Notes: generated from the letters alone by a model not told the origin. Numbered from the stretch's first letter, positions 43,393-51,743 are shown. The stretch: DNA of 64,000 nt from Stenotrophomonas maltophilia (GCF_039555535.1 NZ_CP154630.1:3361001-3425000), one strand, 5' to 3'. A program made the numbers and translations.

Positions 43393-44571
43393 TCAGGCCA
43401 CGCGCTGGGTCAGGTGCGAGGCGATCAGCTGCCTGAACGGAGCCACGCCCTGCGCCAGACGCAGACCGGCCGCCCGCAGCAGGCGCGCCGGGCGGCGGTC
43501 GTCGGTGTACAGGCTGGCGATCGCGTTGGTGGCCTCGTACAGCGGCCGCGACGCCAGCCGATGACCGCGCTGGTAGCTGGCCAGCATGCCCGCGGCGGCG
43601 ATATCGGCACCGCGTCGCTGCTGCGCGACGATGCCCTGCGCCAGCCGCTGCGCGCTGGCCAGGCCCAGGTTGAAGCCATGTGCAGTGACCGGGTGCATGC
43701 CCACCGCGGCATCGCCGACCAGCGCTGAACGCTCGCCGACGAAGCGGTGGGCGTACACCCCCACCAACGGATACGCCTGCGGCGTGGCCACCGGCTGCAT
43801 CCGGCCCAAGCGGTGTTCAAAGCAAGCACTGACGGCCTCACCAAAGGCCACTTCGTCCATCGCCAGCAGCTCCTCGATCTGCCGCGGCGGCAGCGTGATC
43901 ACCGCCGATGCCTGGCCCTCGTTGAGCGGCAGCAGCGCCATGGTGCGGCCGTAACCGAACCACTCCCACGCGGTGTGGTGATGATCGCGCTCAACCTGCA
44001 TGCGGCAGACCAGCATCGACTTGCCGAAGTCGCGCATCTGCGCGCCGATGCCGAGCATGCGGCGGGTGGCGGAGAAGCGGCTGTCGGCGGCAACCAGCAG
44101 GCGCGCATGCAACTGGCTGCCGTCATCGAGCTTGACCACGTGGCCCTGCGCGTCGGCCTGCACGCCCAGCACCTTGCGCCCGTCGAACAGCTCCAGGCGG
44201 TCCTGGCCCTGCACCGCATCCCACGCGGCGCGGCGGATCAGATGGTTGGGTACCAGCCAACCCAGCGGCTGGCCATCGACCTGGCTGCTGGCGAAGGTCA
44301 GCGCGAACGGCGAGCCACCATTCATCACCCTGGCATCGCGCAGTTCGGCAACTTCGGCGTGCGGCAGGCGCTGCCACAGCCCCAGTTGCTCCATGCTCTG
44401 CCGCGAGGCGTGGGTCAGCGCGATCTCGCGGCCATCGAAGGCGGCCTCGGCCAAGGCCTGGCGCGGCTGGACGTCGACCAGCCCGACCTGCAGGCCGCTG
44501 CCGGCCAGCGCGCGCGCGAAGCACAGGCCTGCCGGCCCGGCACCGACCACCACCACGTCCATCCTGCGCAT
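43393..44571 (-). CDS. UbiH/UbiF/UbiM-family FAD monooxygenase
   Basis: A 392-residue flavin monooxygenase of the ubiquinone-hydroxylase family. The FAD Rossmann motif is VVVGAGPAGLCFARAL, and the second FAD motif is ALVGDAAVGMHPVTAHGFNL (GD and the HP-x-x-G-x-G-type end). It probably adds a hydroxyl on the ubiquinone ring; the short length and motif form would fit UbiM, but position on the ring cannot be read. AGGAGG lies 7 nt before ATG 44571, which supports this start over ATG 44562. Confidence 0.85.
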   Translation of the reverse strand: MRRMDVVVVGAGPAGLCFARALAGSGLQVGLVDVQPRQALAEAAFDGREIALTHASRQSMEQLGLWQRLPHAEVAELRDARVMNGGSPFALTFASSQVDGQPLGWLVPNHLIRRAAWDAVQGQDRLELFDGRKVLGVQADAQGHVVKLDDGSQLHARLLVAADSRFSATRRMLGIGAQMRDFGKSMLVCRMQVERDHHHTAWEWFGYGRTMALLPLNEGQASAVITLPPRQIEELLAMDEVAFGEAVSACFEHRLGRMQPVATPQAYPLVGVYAHRFVGERSALVGDAAVGMHPVTAHGFNLGLASAQRLAQGIVAQQRRGADIAAAGMLASYQRGHRLASRPLYEATNAIASLYTDDRRPARLLRAAGLRLAQGVAPFRQLIASHLTQRVA

Positions 44572-44651
44572 GCGCGCCTCCTGCCGTTGATTCAGTCCGC
44601 GCCAGCATAGCGCCGCGCACCTGAGCGGCCTTGATCTGGATCAGGCCCGGG

Positions 44652-45041
44652 TCACAACAGCGCGAACACCAGCGCCAGGATCGACAGCAGCGACACCAGC
44701 CACACCAGGCTGCGCACGTAGGGCACGCCTGCGGCATACAACGGCAGGTAGACCACGCGCGCCCAGAAGTAGGCCTGCGCGGCCAGCGCGGTGGTGTCGT
44801 TGCCGCGCCCGGCCAGCACGACCGCGATCGCCGCGGCGGCGAAGAACGGGAACGTCTCCAGGAAGTTGGCCTGGGCCCGCTGCAGGCGACCGGCCAGCGC
44901 GCTGAGCGGCTTCGCATCGCCATCCCGTGCCGAGGCATTCCACTTCATTCCCCGTTCGCGGGTGACCACGGTGGAGGTGGCGAAGATGTAGACAAAACCC
45001 AGCAGCACCGACCAGGCCAGCATCGTCAGTTCAGTTGCCAT
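44652..45041 (-). CDS. MAPEG-family membrane protein
   Basis: A 129-residue four-helix membrane protein of the MAPEG family (glutathione and eicosanoid metabolism superfamily), with the pattern RLQRAQANFLETFPFFAAAAI and QAYFWARVVYLPLYAAGVPY, both typical of the family. The bacterial members have no proven substrate. It lies in a run of minus-strand genes after the UbiH-family gene. Confidence 0.9.
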   Translation of the reverse strand: MATELTMLAWSVLLGFVYIFATSTVVTRERGMKWNASARDGDAKPLSALAGRLQRAQANFLETFPFFAAAAIAVVLAGRGNDTTALAAQAYFWARVVYLPLYAAGVPYVRSLVWLVSLLSILALVFALL

Positions 45042-45052
45042 CGATCATATCC

Positions 45053-45598
45053 TCATGGCGCCGACGCGCGCAGGCTGTAGCCGGCCAGGCGCCACACCTG
45101 GTCTTCGTCGAACCGGAACGAGACCAGCTCGCGCACCGGCTGCGCGCTGTTGGCGAAACGGGTCGGGAAACTGACGTTGATGTACAGCCCTTCCGGCACG
45201 GCGGCACCGGCGCTGTACTTGACCCGGGTGATGGTCGGCTGGCCACGCCCGGCCAGCGCCCCCAGGCGCGCGCGTTCGGTGGTCAACTGGCTGACGAAGG
45301 CGGCCTTCGGCACCGCACGGCGCGCGACGGCAGAGGCGCCATCCCACAATTCGCCAGCGCGGTTGGCATCAACCAGCTGCGCGGCCTTCACCGCCGCCGC
45401 GCCCATTTCAGCGTCCTGCTTCTGCACCTGCGCCTGCTGCGCAGCGGTCAACGCCGGAGCGCCTGCGGTGGCCGGTTTCGCAGCCGCTGGCGATGCCGGT
45501 GCAGGCCGCGCCGGTGCCGGTGCAGGCGTGCTCGGCGCAGGAACCTGCGCCAACGCGGTCAGGGGCAGCAGGGACAGCAGCAGGAGCACGCGCTTCAT
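45053..45598 (-). CDS. DUF4019 periplasmic protein
   Basis: A 181-residue exported protein. The signal peptide MKRVLLLLSLLPLTALA is followed by a Pro/Ala-rich linker (residues 20-55) and a DUF4019-like globular domain, with LWDGASAVARRAVPKAAFVS and RELVSFRFDEDQVWRLAGYS, where the final residues match the family. ATG 45598 was chosen; a GTG at 45604 is possible. Function unknown. Confidence 0.85.
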   Translation of the reverse strand: MKRVLLLLSLLPLTALAQVPAPSTPAPAPARPAPASPAAAKPATAGAPALTAAQQAQVQKQDAEMGAAAVKAAQLVDANRAGELWDGASAVARRAVPKAAFVSQLTTERARLGALAGRGQPTITRVKYSAGAAVPEGLYINVSFPTRFANSAQPVRELVSFRFDEDQVWRLAGYSLRASAP

Positions 45599-45656
45599 GG
45601 ACACCGCCGGTTCTCGGGAAAGAACCGCAGTCTACGCCAGCGCGGTGATCTGTCCG

Positions 45657-46820
45657 TCAGCGCGCGTTGGCGCTGCCTTCCACCGCGGCGGCATCGGCCT
45701 GCGCGGCAGGCGTGCCGGTGTCTGCCGGCGCCTGTTCGGCCACCGGCGACGGCTCCGACGGTGCCGGTGGCAGCGTCGCCACGTCGATCTCCGACAGCGG
45801 GCTTTCTTCCGGGCACACCGCATCCGGGAACCCGAAGCGCTGCTTCAGCGCCTGGCCGCAGCTGTTGATCGATTCCATGTCGGCGCCTTCGCGCTTGCAC
45901 TGCTGGTCGAAAGCGATCAGGAACGCATCCTTGCGCTGCACGAAATCATCGCCGCAGGCCCGCATCTGCTTGATCCGTTCCAGATCGTCCTGCACCGCGT
46001 TGGTGCCATCCAGGCCGTACTGGCGCAGCTCGTCCGGGGTCAACAGGCGCAGGCTGCGGTTGGGCACGGTCATCATCAGGTCGGCCACGCCCACCGCCAC
46101 GCCGTTGCGCTGCAGGTAGTCCTTCACGTTGTCGTAGACCTCGTGCAGCTCGCGGTTGAGTTCCGCGCGCGAGGTGGCCTTGGAACTGATGCGCATCATG
46201 CGATGGATGCCGACCTTGCCCGACAGCAGGCGGTTGTCACCGGCGGCCAGCACGAACACGCAGGCGCTGTGGCAGATCGAACCTTCGCGTACCCAGATGG
46301 TCCAGCCCGATTCACCGATGCTGTCGCCGGCGACGATCGCCGATTCCACCTGGCCGCCACTGGAGTCCAGGTCGAGGATGCGCTTGTGGATCTTCTGTTC
46401 GTCAGCAACCACGGCCAACCGCCACATCATCTCGGCGAAGCCCGGATTGATCTTGCCGGCGTAGCGCACGCGCATCAGGCCGCGCTCGGCACACGGCGCC
46501 AGCGCCTGGCCGATCTGCTCGCGCTGCAGGCCTTCCAGCTCGACACCGTCGCCCGCATCGCCGGCATATTCGGTGCCGCAGCTGACCCAGGCGCGACCAT
46601 TCTCCAGCTGCGCCTGCGGCCACGGCCGATCCGCCCGGCTGCGCGGCGGTGCCGGCGGTGGCGGCGCATCGGCGGCATTGATCGACACCATGTTCTCGCC
46701 ATCGCTGGCCGGCGCCCGCGCCGCCTTGTCGGCAGCAGTCACATTGCCCGGATTCTCCAGCTGGCTGCAGCCCGCCAGGGCCAGGCACAACAGGGGCAAC
46801 CAGCGGAGTTTGGCGGACAT
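45657..46820 (-). CDS. ClpP/crotonase-fold periplasmic lipoprotein
   Basis: A 387-residue lipoprotein: signal MSAKLRWLPLLCLALAGC with Cys18. The core (about 120-240) has LDSSGGQVESAIVAGDSIGE and ICHSACVFVLAAGDNRLL followed by GIHRM, the pattern of ClpP-like predicted periplasmic proteins (COG3904). The serine in CxSAC would be the nucleophile if active. The N-terminal region is proline-rich and the C-terminus is low-complexity Ala/Pro. Function unknown. ATG 46820 gives the lipobox. Confidence 0.85.
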   Translation of the reverse strand: MSAKLRWLPLLCLALAGCSQLENPGNVTAADKAARAPASDGENMVSINAADAPPPPAPPRSRADRPWPQAQLENGRAWVSCGTEYAGDAGDGVELEGLQREQIGQALAPCAERGLMRVRYAGKINPGFAEMMWRLAVVADEQKIHKRILDLDSSGGQVESAIVAGDSIGESGWTIWVREGSICHSACVFVLAAGDNRLLSGKVGIHRMMRISSKATSRAELNRELHEVYDNVKDYLQRNGVAVGVADLMMTVPNRSLRLLTPDELRQYGLDGTNAVQDDLERIKQMRACGDDFVQRKDAFLIAFDQQCKREGADMESINSCGQALKQRFGFPDAVCPEESPLSEIDVATLPPAPSEPSPVAEQAPADTGTPAAQADAAAVEGSANAR

Positions 46821-46918
46821 CGGGCAACCGGATTTCAAGGGAGCAAGGGCCACAGTCTACCCGTCCAGCGCGCGCATTCAGCGCGTGGCACTGAACCCCT
46901 TCTGACCCTTGGGAAAGC

Positions 46919-46945
46919 GTGTCGACCAAGGTCGACACCTACCAG
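46919..46945 (-). repeat. SMAG palindrome (GTCGACC type), left copy of inverted pair
   Basis: GTGTCGACC-AA-GGTCGACAC followed by CTACCAG. The reverse complement of all 27 nt is at 49411-49437. Confidence 0.8.
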
Positions 46946-46976
46946 AGCGGGATGCCGTTCCGCAGGCCGCGGGCAA

Positions 46977-47095
46977 CTGTCGAAGGCGGGGTGGGTCCGG
47001 TTGCGGGGGCGTGAGCCGCATGGATGCGGCGACCGAGCCTACATGGACGTATTTACGGCGTCCCCCGCAACCGGACCCACCCCGCCATCCCACGG
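46977..47095 (+). repeat. Long-stem element with two CATGGA hairpins, copy B
   Basis: Perfect 25-bp outer stem (46985-47009 with 47062-47086) and a 52-nt loop containing GCCGCATGGATGCGGC and TACATGGACGTA. The conserved block runs from CTGTCGAAGGCG to ATCCCACGG. Its reverse complement, copy C, is at 49254-49372, and both blocks are exactly 119 nt. Confidence 0.85.
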
Positions 47096-47218
47096 TTGCC
47101 CGGCTTTTGACGTTGACGTTGATTCGGCGGGTGCAGGGCGCAGCCCTGCCGAACCCCCTTCAGCATCCATGTCCGAATGTGGCGAGTATCGCCGCCCCCG
47201 CAGGCCTAGACTGGCGCC

Positions 47219-48697
47219 ATGGACACCGCACTCGCCCTCGACACCGCCGCCTGCGACCGCGCCCGCCTGGCCCGTGACGCACGCTTCGACGGCGTGTTCT
47301 TCACCGCCGTGCGCAGCACCGGCATCTACTGCCGCCCTGTCTGCCCGGCGCCGCCGCCGAAACCACGCAACATCACCTACTACCCGACCGCCGCCGCGGC
47401 CGCTGCCGCCGGTTACCGCCCCTGCCTGCGCTGCCGCCCGGAACTGGCGCCGCAGGCCCAGCAGGCCCTCGCCGGGCAGACCGTACAGCGCGCCTTGGCC
47501 ATCATCCATGGCGGCTTCCTGCAGGAGCAGCCGGTAGCGGACCTGGCACAGAAGATCGGACTCAGCGCGCGCCAGCTGCAGCGCCTGTTCGTCGAACATC
47601 TCGGCGCAACACCCGGGCAGATCCATGCCACCCACCGCCTGCTGCTGGCCAAGCAGTTGCTGACGGAAACCACGCTGCCAGTGACCGACGTCGCGCTGGC
47701 CGCGGGCTACAACAGCCTGCGCCGCTTCAATACCGCGTTCCTGCAGGGCTGCGGGATGGCGCCGACCGCTCTGCGTCGCCAGCATCAACCGCTGGCTGCC
47801 GATGATGGCGGCCTGGTGCTGCGCCTGGTGTATCGCCCGCCGCTGGACTTCCCACGCATGCTGGCGTTCCTGCGCAAGCGCAGCCTGCCCGGCATCGAAC
47901 TGATCGGCGAAGACAGCTACCAGCGCGTGCTCGGCACGCCGGAGCGCCCCACCCTGCTGCGCGTCACCGCCGATCCGAAGCGCCCGGAGCTGCGCCTGCA
48001 GCTGGGCGCGGTGGATCCGCGCCTGATCCCGGACATCGTGCGCCGAGTACGTCGCGTTTTCGACCTCGATGCAGACCTGCAGCAGGTTCACGCCGCCCTC
48101 AACGAAGAACCCCTGCTGGCACGCGGCATCACCGAACGCCCCGGGCTGCGCGTGCCCGGCGGCTGGGATGGTTTCGAAGTGGGCGTGCGTGCGGTGCTGG
48201 GCCAGCAGGTCAGTGTCGCCGCCGCCACGACCTTTGCGCGGCGTCTGGTCGATGCATACGGGGCGCACCTGCCGGGCATGCCGTCCGAGTTCGATCGCCA
48301 GTTCCCGGCGCCCGAGATGGTGGCCGAAGCGCCACTGGAATCGATCGGCCTGCCGCGCACCCGCGCCGCCACCGTGCGTGCGCTGGCCGCCGCCTGTGCC
48401 AGTGGCCAGCTCGACTTCGGTCCCGGCCAGGCGCTCGAAGAATTCGTTGCGCGCTGTGTTGCACTGCCCGGCATCGGCCCGTGGACCGCGCAGTACATTG
48501 CCCTGCGCGGACTTGGCCAGCCCGATGCCTTCCCCGCCGGTGACCTGGTGCTGCAGCAGGTCCTCGGCCACGCGCAGGGCCAGCGCCTGAGCGAGCGTGC
48601 AACCGAAGCCCGCTCGCAATCGTGGCGCCCGTGGCGCGCCTACGCCGTGCTGCACCTGTGGCACTTGTCCGGCACTTTCGTTGGAGAACCGACATGA
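47219..48697 (+). CDS. Ada N-domain/AraC/AlkA fusion: methyl-DNA sensor and 3-methyladenine glycosylase
   Basis: A 492-residue fusion. Residues 10-80 are the Ada zinc domain, with Cys38, Cys42, Cys69 and Cys72 at the same numbers as E. coli Ada; Cys38 would accept methyl groups from phosphotriesters. An AraC HTH (about 90-185; VADLAQKIGLSARQLQRLFV) follows, then an AlkA N-terminal domain and HhH-GPD (from about 280; PGIGPWTAQYIALRGL) with catalytic Asp442 (PAGDLVLQQ). There is no Ada C-terminal methyltransferase domain, which is supplied by the next gene. The stop overlaps ogt (ATGA). Known as an AdaA-AlkA type protein in actinobacteria and others. Confidence 0.95.
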   Translation: MDTALALDTAACDRARLARDARFDGVFFTAVRSTGIYCRPVCPAPPPKPRNITYYPTAAAAAAAGYRPCLRCRPELAPQAQQALAGQTVQRALAIIHGGFLQEQPVADLAQKIGLSARQLQRLFVEHLGATPGQIHATHRLLLAKQLLTETTLPVTDVALAAGYNSLRRFNTAFLQGCGMAPTALRRQHQPLAADDGGLVLRLVYRPPLDFPRMLAFLRKRSLPGIELIGEDSYQRVLGTPERPTLLRVTADPKRPELRLQLGAVDPRLIPDIVRRVRRVFDLDADLQQVHAALNEEPLLARGITERPGLRVPGGWDGFEVGVRAVLGQQVSVAAATTFARRLVDAYGAHLPGMPSEFDRQFPAPEMVAEAPLESIGLPRTRAATVRALAAACASGQLDFGPGQALEEFVARCVALPGIGPWTAQYIALRGLGQPDAFPAGDLVLQQVLGHAQGQRLSERATEARSQSWRPWRAYAVLHLWHLSGTFVGEPT

Positions 48698-49185
48698 CCC
48701 TGTTGTTCGATCGTTTCGACAGCCCTATCGGCGTGCTGACCATCGCCGGTGACGAGCGTGGGCTGTCACATGTGCTGTTCCCGGAGAACCGCCATCCGGC
48801 ACGCGGCCGCGACGGCTGGCATTACGCGCCGGATGCTTTGCCGGAAGCGCGCGACCAACTGCTGCAGTTCCTGCACGGCGAGCGCAACCAGTTCGACCTG
48901 CAGCTGGCGCCACGTGGCACCCCGTTCCAGCTACGCGTGTGGCAGGCGCTGGCGCTGATCCCGTTTGGCCAGACCTGGAGTTACCTTCAGCTGGCGCAGC
49001 ACCTGGGCCAACCCAGCGCGACCCGCGCGGTGGGCGCGGCGAACGGCCGCAATCCGCTGCCGATCATCCTGCCCTGCCATCGTGTGATCGGCAGCAACGG
49101 CGCGCTGACCGGTTTCGGCGGCGGGCTGGAAACCAAGGCCGCGCTGTTGCGGCTGGAACAACGCCAGGCACCGCTGTTCGCCTGA
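48694..49185 (+). CDS. ogt: Methylated-DNA-[protein]-cysteine S-methyltransferase
   Basis: A 163-residue O6-methylguanine-DNA methyltransferase. The acceptor is Cys128 in LPCHRVIGSNG, and the HTH/Arg finger region is QHLGQPSATRAVGAANGRNP. The ATG overlaps the ada-alkA stop by 4 nt. Together the two genes provide the pieces of E. coli Ada in a split form plus AlkA, so they act as one adaptive alkylation-repair unit. Confidence 0.95.
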   Translation: MTLLFDRFDSPIGVLTIAGDERGLSHVLFPENRHPARGRDGWHYAPDALPEARDQLLQFLHGERNQFDLQLAPRGTPFQLRVWQALALIPFGQTWSYLQLAQHLGQPSATRAVGAANGRNPLPIILPCHRVIGSNGALTGFGGGLETKAALLRLEQRQAPLFA

Positions 49186-49253
49186 GAGTTGCTGGCCGGG
49201 CGGCGCCCGGCACCCGCAGAAGCAACGGCAACGGCCGAAGCAACAGCAGGATT

Positions 49254-49372
49254 CCGTGGGATGCCGTGGTGGGTCCGGTTGCGGGGGACGCCGTGAACCC
49301 TTCCATGGGGGCTTGGCCGCGGCATCCATGCCGCGGACACCCCCGCAACCGGACCCACCACGCCTTCGACAG
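49254..49372 (-). repeat. Long-stem element with two CATGGA hairpins, copy C
   Basis: A perfect 23-bp stem (49265-49287 with 49340-49362) around a 52-nt loop. On the minus strand the loop has CCGCGGCATGGATGCCGCGG and CCCCCATGGAAGGG. These keep CATGGA but have different stem bases from copies A and B. Confidence 0.85.
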
Positions 49373-49410
49373 GTTCCTGCGATCCGTCGGGATGGCCTAC
49401 TGAGCGGTGG

Positions 49411-49437
49411 CTGGTAGGTGTCGACCTTGGTCGACAC
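49411..49437 (+). repeat. SMAG palindrome (GTCGACC type), right copy of inverted pair
   Basis: CTGGTAGGTGTCGACCTTGG then TCGACAC; the exact reverse complement of 46919-46945. Confidence 0.8.
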
Positions 49438-49438
49438 G

Positions 49439-49462
49439 GTAGATCCACGCCATGCGTGGATG
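49439..49462 (+). repeat. SMAG palindrome (ATCCACGC type)
   Basis: GTAG then ATCCACGC-CAT-GCGTGGAT, directly after the GTCGACC-type palindrome. Confidence 0.75.
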
Positions 49463-49480
49463 GAAGCATCTGTAATCTGT

Positions 49481-49534
49481 CTGGAGAAGAGCCCCCTTGT
49501 TGTTGAAGGGGGCGCGCCGACAGGCGCGGGGATA
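49481..49534 (+). repeat. Double-hairpin intergenic repeat, copy 3 of 3
   Basis: TGGAGAAGAGCCCCCTTGTT then GAAGGGGGC and GCGCCGACAGGCGC with a G-run; same layout as 6300-6350 and, reversed, 1681-1740. Confidence 0.7.
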
Positions 49535-49613
49535 AGGAAAAATGCGCGGACACGCTGCGTCCTTCGGCGCAACGTGTCTTGGGCCGGTCATTGCACCGGC
49601 TTATCATGCGTGG

Positions 49614-50864
49614 ATGACTTCCGTACGCCTGACCTGCGCGCTGGCGCTGCTGCTGCCATTGGCCGCCTGCACCACCGCGCCCGCCCCTTCTGCCTCTGTT
49701 CCCACCACTGCTGCAACAGCTGCACCGCCGAAGCTGCTTCTGATCTCGATTGACGGCCTGCGCGCCGATGCGCTCGATCGCGGCCTGACACCGAACCTGC
49801 AGCGACTGATCGACGGCGGGGTACGCGCGCGCTGGATGACGCCGTCGTACCCCTCCCTGACCTTCCCCAACCACTACACCATCGCCACCGGCCTGCGCCC
49901 GGACCACCACGGCATCGTCAACAACAGCATGGACGATGCAGCACTGGGACGTTTCGAACTGAGCAACCGCGAGGCGGTCACCACCAGTGGCTGGTGGGGC
50001 GGTGAGCCGATCTGGGTCAGCGCCGAGAACGTCGGCGTGCGCACCGCCACCACCTCGTGGCCGGGCAGCGAGTCGGAAATCGGCGGCGTGCGCCCGAGCC
50101 AGTGGCGCGTCTATGACGGGCAGGAGCCGCTGGAGCAGCGCGCCGGCGTCGTGCTCGACTGGCTGGCGCAGACCGATGCCGATGCGCCGCGACTGACCAC
50201 GCTGTACATGGAACACGTGGACAAGGCCGGCCATCACTACGGCCCGGATTCGAAGCAGTACGCCGACGCCATCGTGCGTGCCGACCAGATCATCGGGCAG
50301 GTGCTGGACGGCCTGCGGCAGCGTGGGCTGGCATCCACCACCAACGTGATCGTGGTGTCTGACCATGGCATGGCCAGCGTGGCCGATGGCCACGTGATCG
50401 CGACCGAATCGATGGTCGATCCGGCCATCGCGCGCAATGTCAGCCAGGGCCAATCCGTAGGGTTCGCCCCTCTGCCCGGCCGTGAAACGGATGCCGAGCG
50501 CGCGCTGCTTGGCCGCCATGCGCATTACGAATGCTGGAAGAAGGAAAGCCTGCCACCGCGCTGGCAGTACGGTACGCACCCGCGGGTTCCGGACATCGTC
50601 TGCGCCATGGATGAAGGCTGGGATGCGCTGCACCGCGAAAAGATCGCCAAGCGCGCCAAGCAGGAGCGGGGTTCGCATGGCTACGACAATGCGCTGCCGT
50701 CGATGCGTGCGGTGTTCGTGGCCGGCGGCCCGTCGTTCCGCCAGGGCCTGGTGATCGAGGGCTTCGACAACGTGGATGTCTACCCGCTGCTGGCCCACCT
50801 GCTGCAGGTGCCGGCTGCACCGAATGATGGCAATCCGGAAACGCTGAAGCAGACCCTGCGTTGA
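49614..50864 (+). CDS. Nucleotide pyrophosphatase/phosphodiesterase lipoprotein (NPP type)
   Basis: A 416-residue alkaline-phosphatase-superfamily enzyme like the Xanthomonas NPP. The signal is MTSVRLTCALALLLPLAAC with lipobox Cys19. Metal site and nucleophile: LISIDGLRAD, SLTFPNHYTIATGL (Thr83 as nucleophile), HVDKAGHHYGPDS, VVSDHGMA and SHGYDN. It hydrolyses nucleotide diesters or pyrophosphates in the periplasm. ATG 49614 gives the lipoprotein signal; the frame is open earlier but that part is repeat. Confidence 0.92.
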   Translation: MTSVRLTCALALLLPLAACTTAPAPSASVPTTAATAAPPKLLLISIDGLRADALDRGLTPNLQRLIDGGVRARWMTPSYPSLTFPNHYTIATGLRPDHHGIVNNSMDDAALGRFELSNREAVTTSGWWGGEPIWVSAENVGVRTATTSWPGSESEIGGVRPSQWRVYDGQEPLEQRAGVVLDWLAQTDADAPRLTTLYMEHVDKAGHHYGPDSKQYADAIVRADQIIGQVLDGLRQRGLASTTNVIVVSDHGMASVADGHVIATESMVDPAIARNVSQGQSVGFAPLPGRETDAERALLGRHAHYECWKKESLPPRWQYGTHPRVPDIVCAMDEGWDALHREKIAKRAKQERGSHGYDNALPSMRAVFVAGGPSFRQGLVIEGFDNVDVYPLLAHLLQVPAAPNDGNPETLKQTLR

Positions 50865-50875
50865 TCGAATGTCTC

Positions 50876-50898
50876 CGCCGGGCATGGCCCGGCGCTAC
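50876..50898 (-). repeat. SMAG palindrome (CGCCGGGC type)
   Basis: CGCCGGGC-ATG-GCCCGGCG followed by CTAC, 11 bp after the NPP stop. Confidence 0.7.
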
Positions 50899-50960
50899 CG
50901 CGCCAATGTGGGTAGTGCCGGCCCACAGCCGGCGGACGCGGCGGCCCGGACGGCACGCAT

Positions 50961-50994
50961 AAAAAAACGCGGCGCCAGGCGCCGCGTTTTCTTT
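50961..50994. terminator. Bidirectional rho-independent terminator
   Basis: Stem CGCGGCG / CGCCGCG with a 5-nt loop, seven A on the left and TTTTCTTT on the right. It serves the NPP gene on the plus strand and the bTHX gene on the minus strand, where the T-run is seven bases. Confidence 0.85.
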
Positions 50995-51013
50995 GGACTC
51001 ATCACCGGCCGGA

Positions 51014-51193
51014 TCAGGCCTTGGCGACGGCCTTCTTCGCCACGGCCTTCTTCGCCGGAGCCTTGGCCACGGTCTTCTTGGCAACCGGGGCGGCGGCGCC
51101 TACGGCGACCTTGCTCGCGGTATGCGAACGGGCGTTGCCGTAGCTGGCGTTGTAACGCTTGCCCTTGGCGGTCTTGCGGTCACCCTTACCCAT
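51014..51193 (-). CDS. 30S ribosomal protein bTHX (59 aa)
   Basis: Translation of the minus strand gives MGKGDRKTAKGKRYNASYGN followed by ARSHTASK and an Ala/Lys-rich tail with four AKKA-type repeats. The start is the signature of the small basic ribosomal protein THX, which lies at the top of the 30S head. The AAxK tail is longer than in Thermus. A strong terminator lies 20 bp beyond its stop, and its start is preceded by TTGAGGAGTTG with GGAG 8 nt upstream. The gene is too short for most gene-length cut-offs. Confidence 0.9.
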   Translation of the reverse strand: MGKGDRKTAKGKRYNASYGNARSHTASKVAVGAAAPVAKKTVAKAPAKKAVAKKAVAKA

Positions 51194-51303
51194 GTCTTCA
51201 ACTCCTCAAGTGTGAAATCTGGTTACCCCGTACTGACACGGGTTCGGCGGGGCCGCCTTGCTGGGCGCCCCCGCGCACGATCGAAAATCCTATCACGGAG
51301 CGC

Positions 51304-51717
51304 CTAGTGCGCGCAGCTGGCGTCGTGCACGTGACCGTGGTTGAGGCGCAGGTTGACCAGGTGGGCCACGCCCACCAGCAGGCCGCCGATGGTCATCACC
51401 ACCGCGTGCGGCACCGCGTTGTGGTGCAGCGGGTCGTACAGCACGCCCGCCCACAGCGCGACCAGGCCGGGAATCAGGAAGCCCAGCGCGCGCAACGCAC
51501 CATGGCGGCGGTAGCCCCAGACCAGGCTGAACAGACCCAGCAGGGTCACGAACACCACCAGAGCCTGCTCCACGCCGTCGCTCAGCCAGAACGACAGGCC
51601 CAGCGACGGCGCCGCCGCCAGCAACACGGGGATCACCGCGCAGTGCACCGCGCACAGCATCGAACCAGTGGCACCGAAACGGTCGAGCAGGTGGCGCAGG
51701 CGTGAGGACAGGGACAT
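51304..51717 (-). CDS. MerC-domain membrane protein, likely zinc-locus member
   Basis: A 137-residue membrane protein with four helices. MerC-like features: GSMLCAVHCAVIPVLLA with a CxxxC-type pair in the first helix, FWLSDGVEQALVVFVTLLGL, and a C-terminal His/Cys tail (LNHGHVHDASCAH). ATG 51717 was preferred to ATG 51765, because the latter would put the Zur-like box and -10 region inside the coding part. The gene diverges from the TonB receptor gene across the box. It probably transports or binds a metal, here zinc rather than mercury. Confidence 0.8.
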   Translation of the reverse strand: MSLSSRLRHLLDRFGATGSMLCAVHCAVIPVLLAAAPSLGLSFWLSDGVEQALVVFVTLLGLFSLVWGYRRHGALRALGFLIPGLVALWAGVLYDPLHHNAVPHAVVMTIGGLLVGVAHLVNLRLNHGHVHDASCAH

Positions 51718-51743
51718 GACTTCCAGCAGGGTCGGCGAATCGT

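Larger units (their letters stand above)
46821..47218. other. Divergent intergenic region, 398 bp
   Basis: Between the lipoprotein and the ada-alkA gene. It has a SMAG palindrome (46919-46945) and the 119-nt long-stem element (46977-47095). The last 120 bp presumably carry the ada-alkA promoter. No gene is supported. Confidence 0.8.
49186..49613. other. ogt-NPP intergenic region, 428 bp of repeats
   Basis: It contains the long-stem element copy C (49254-49372), SMAG palindromes at 49411-49437 and 49439-49462, and the double-hairpin repeat copy 3 (49481-49534). The last 80 bp presumably hold the promoter of the next gene. No gene is supported. Confidence 0.8.
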
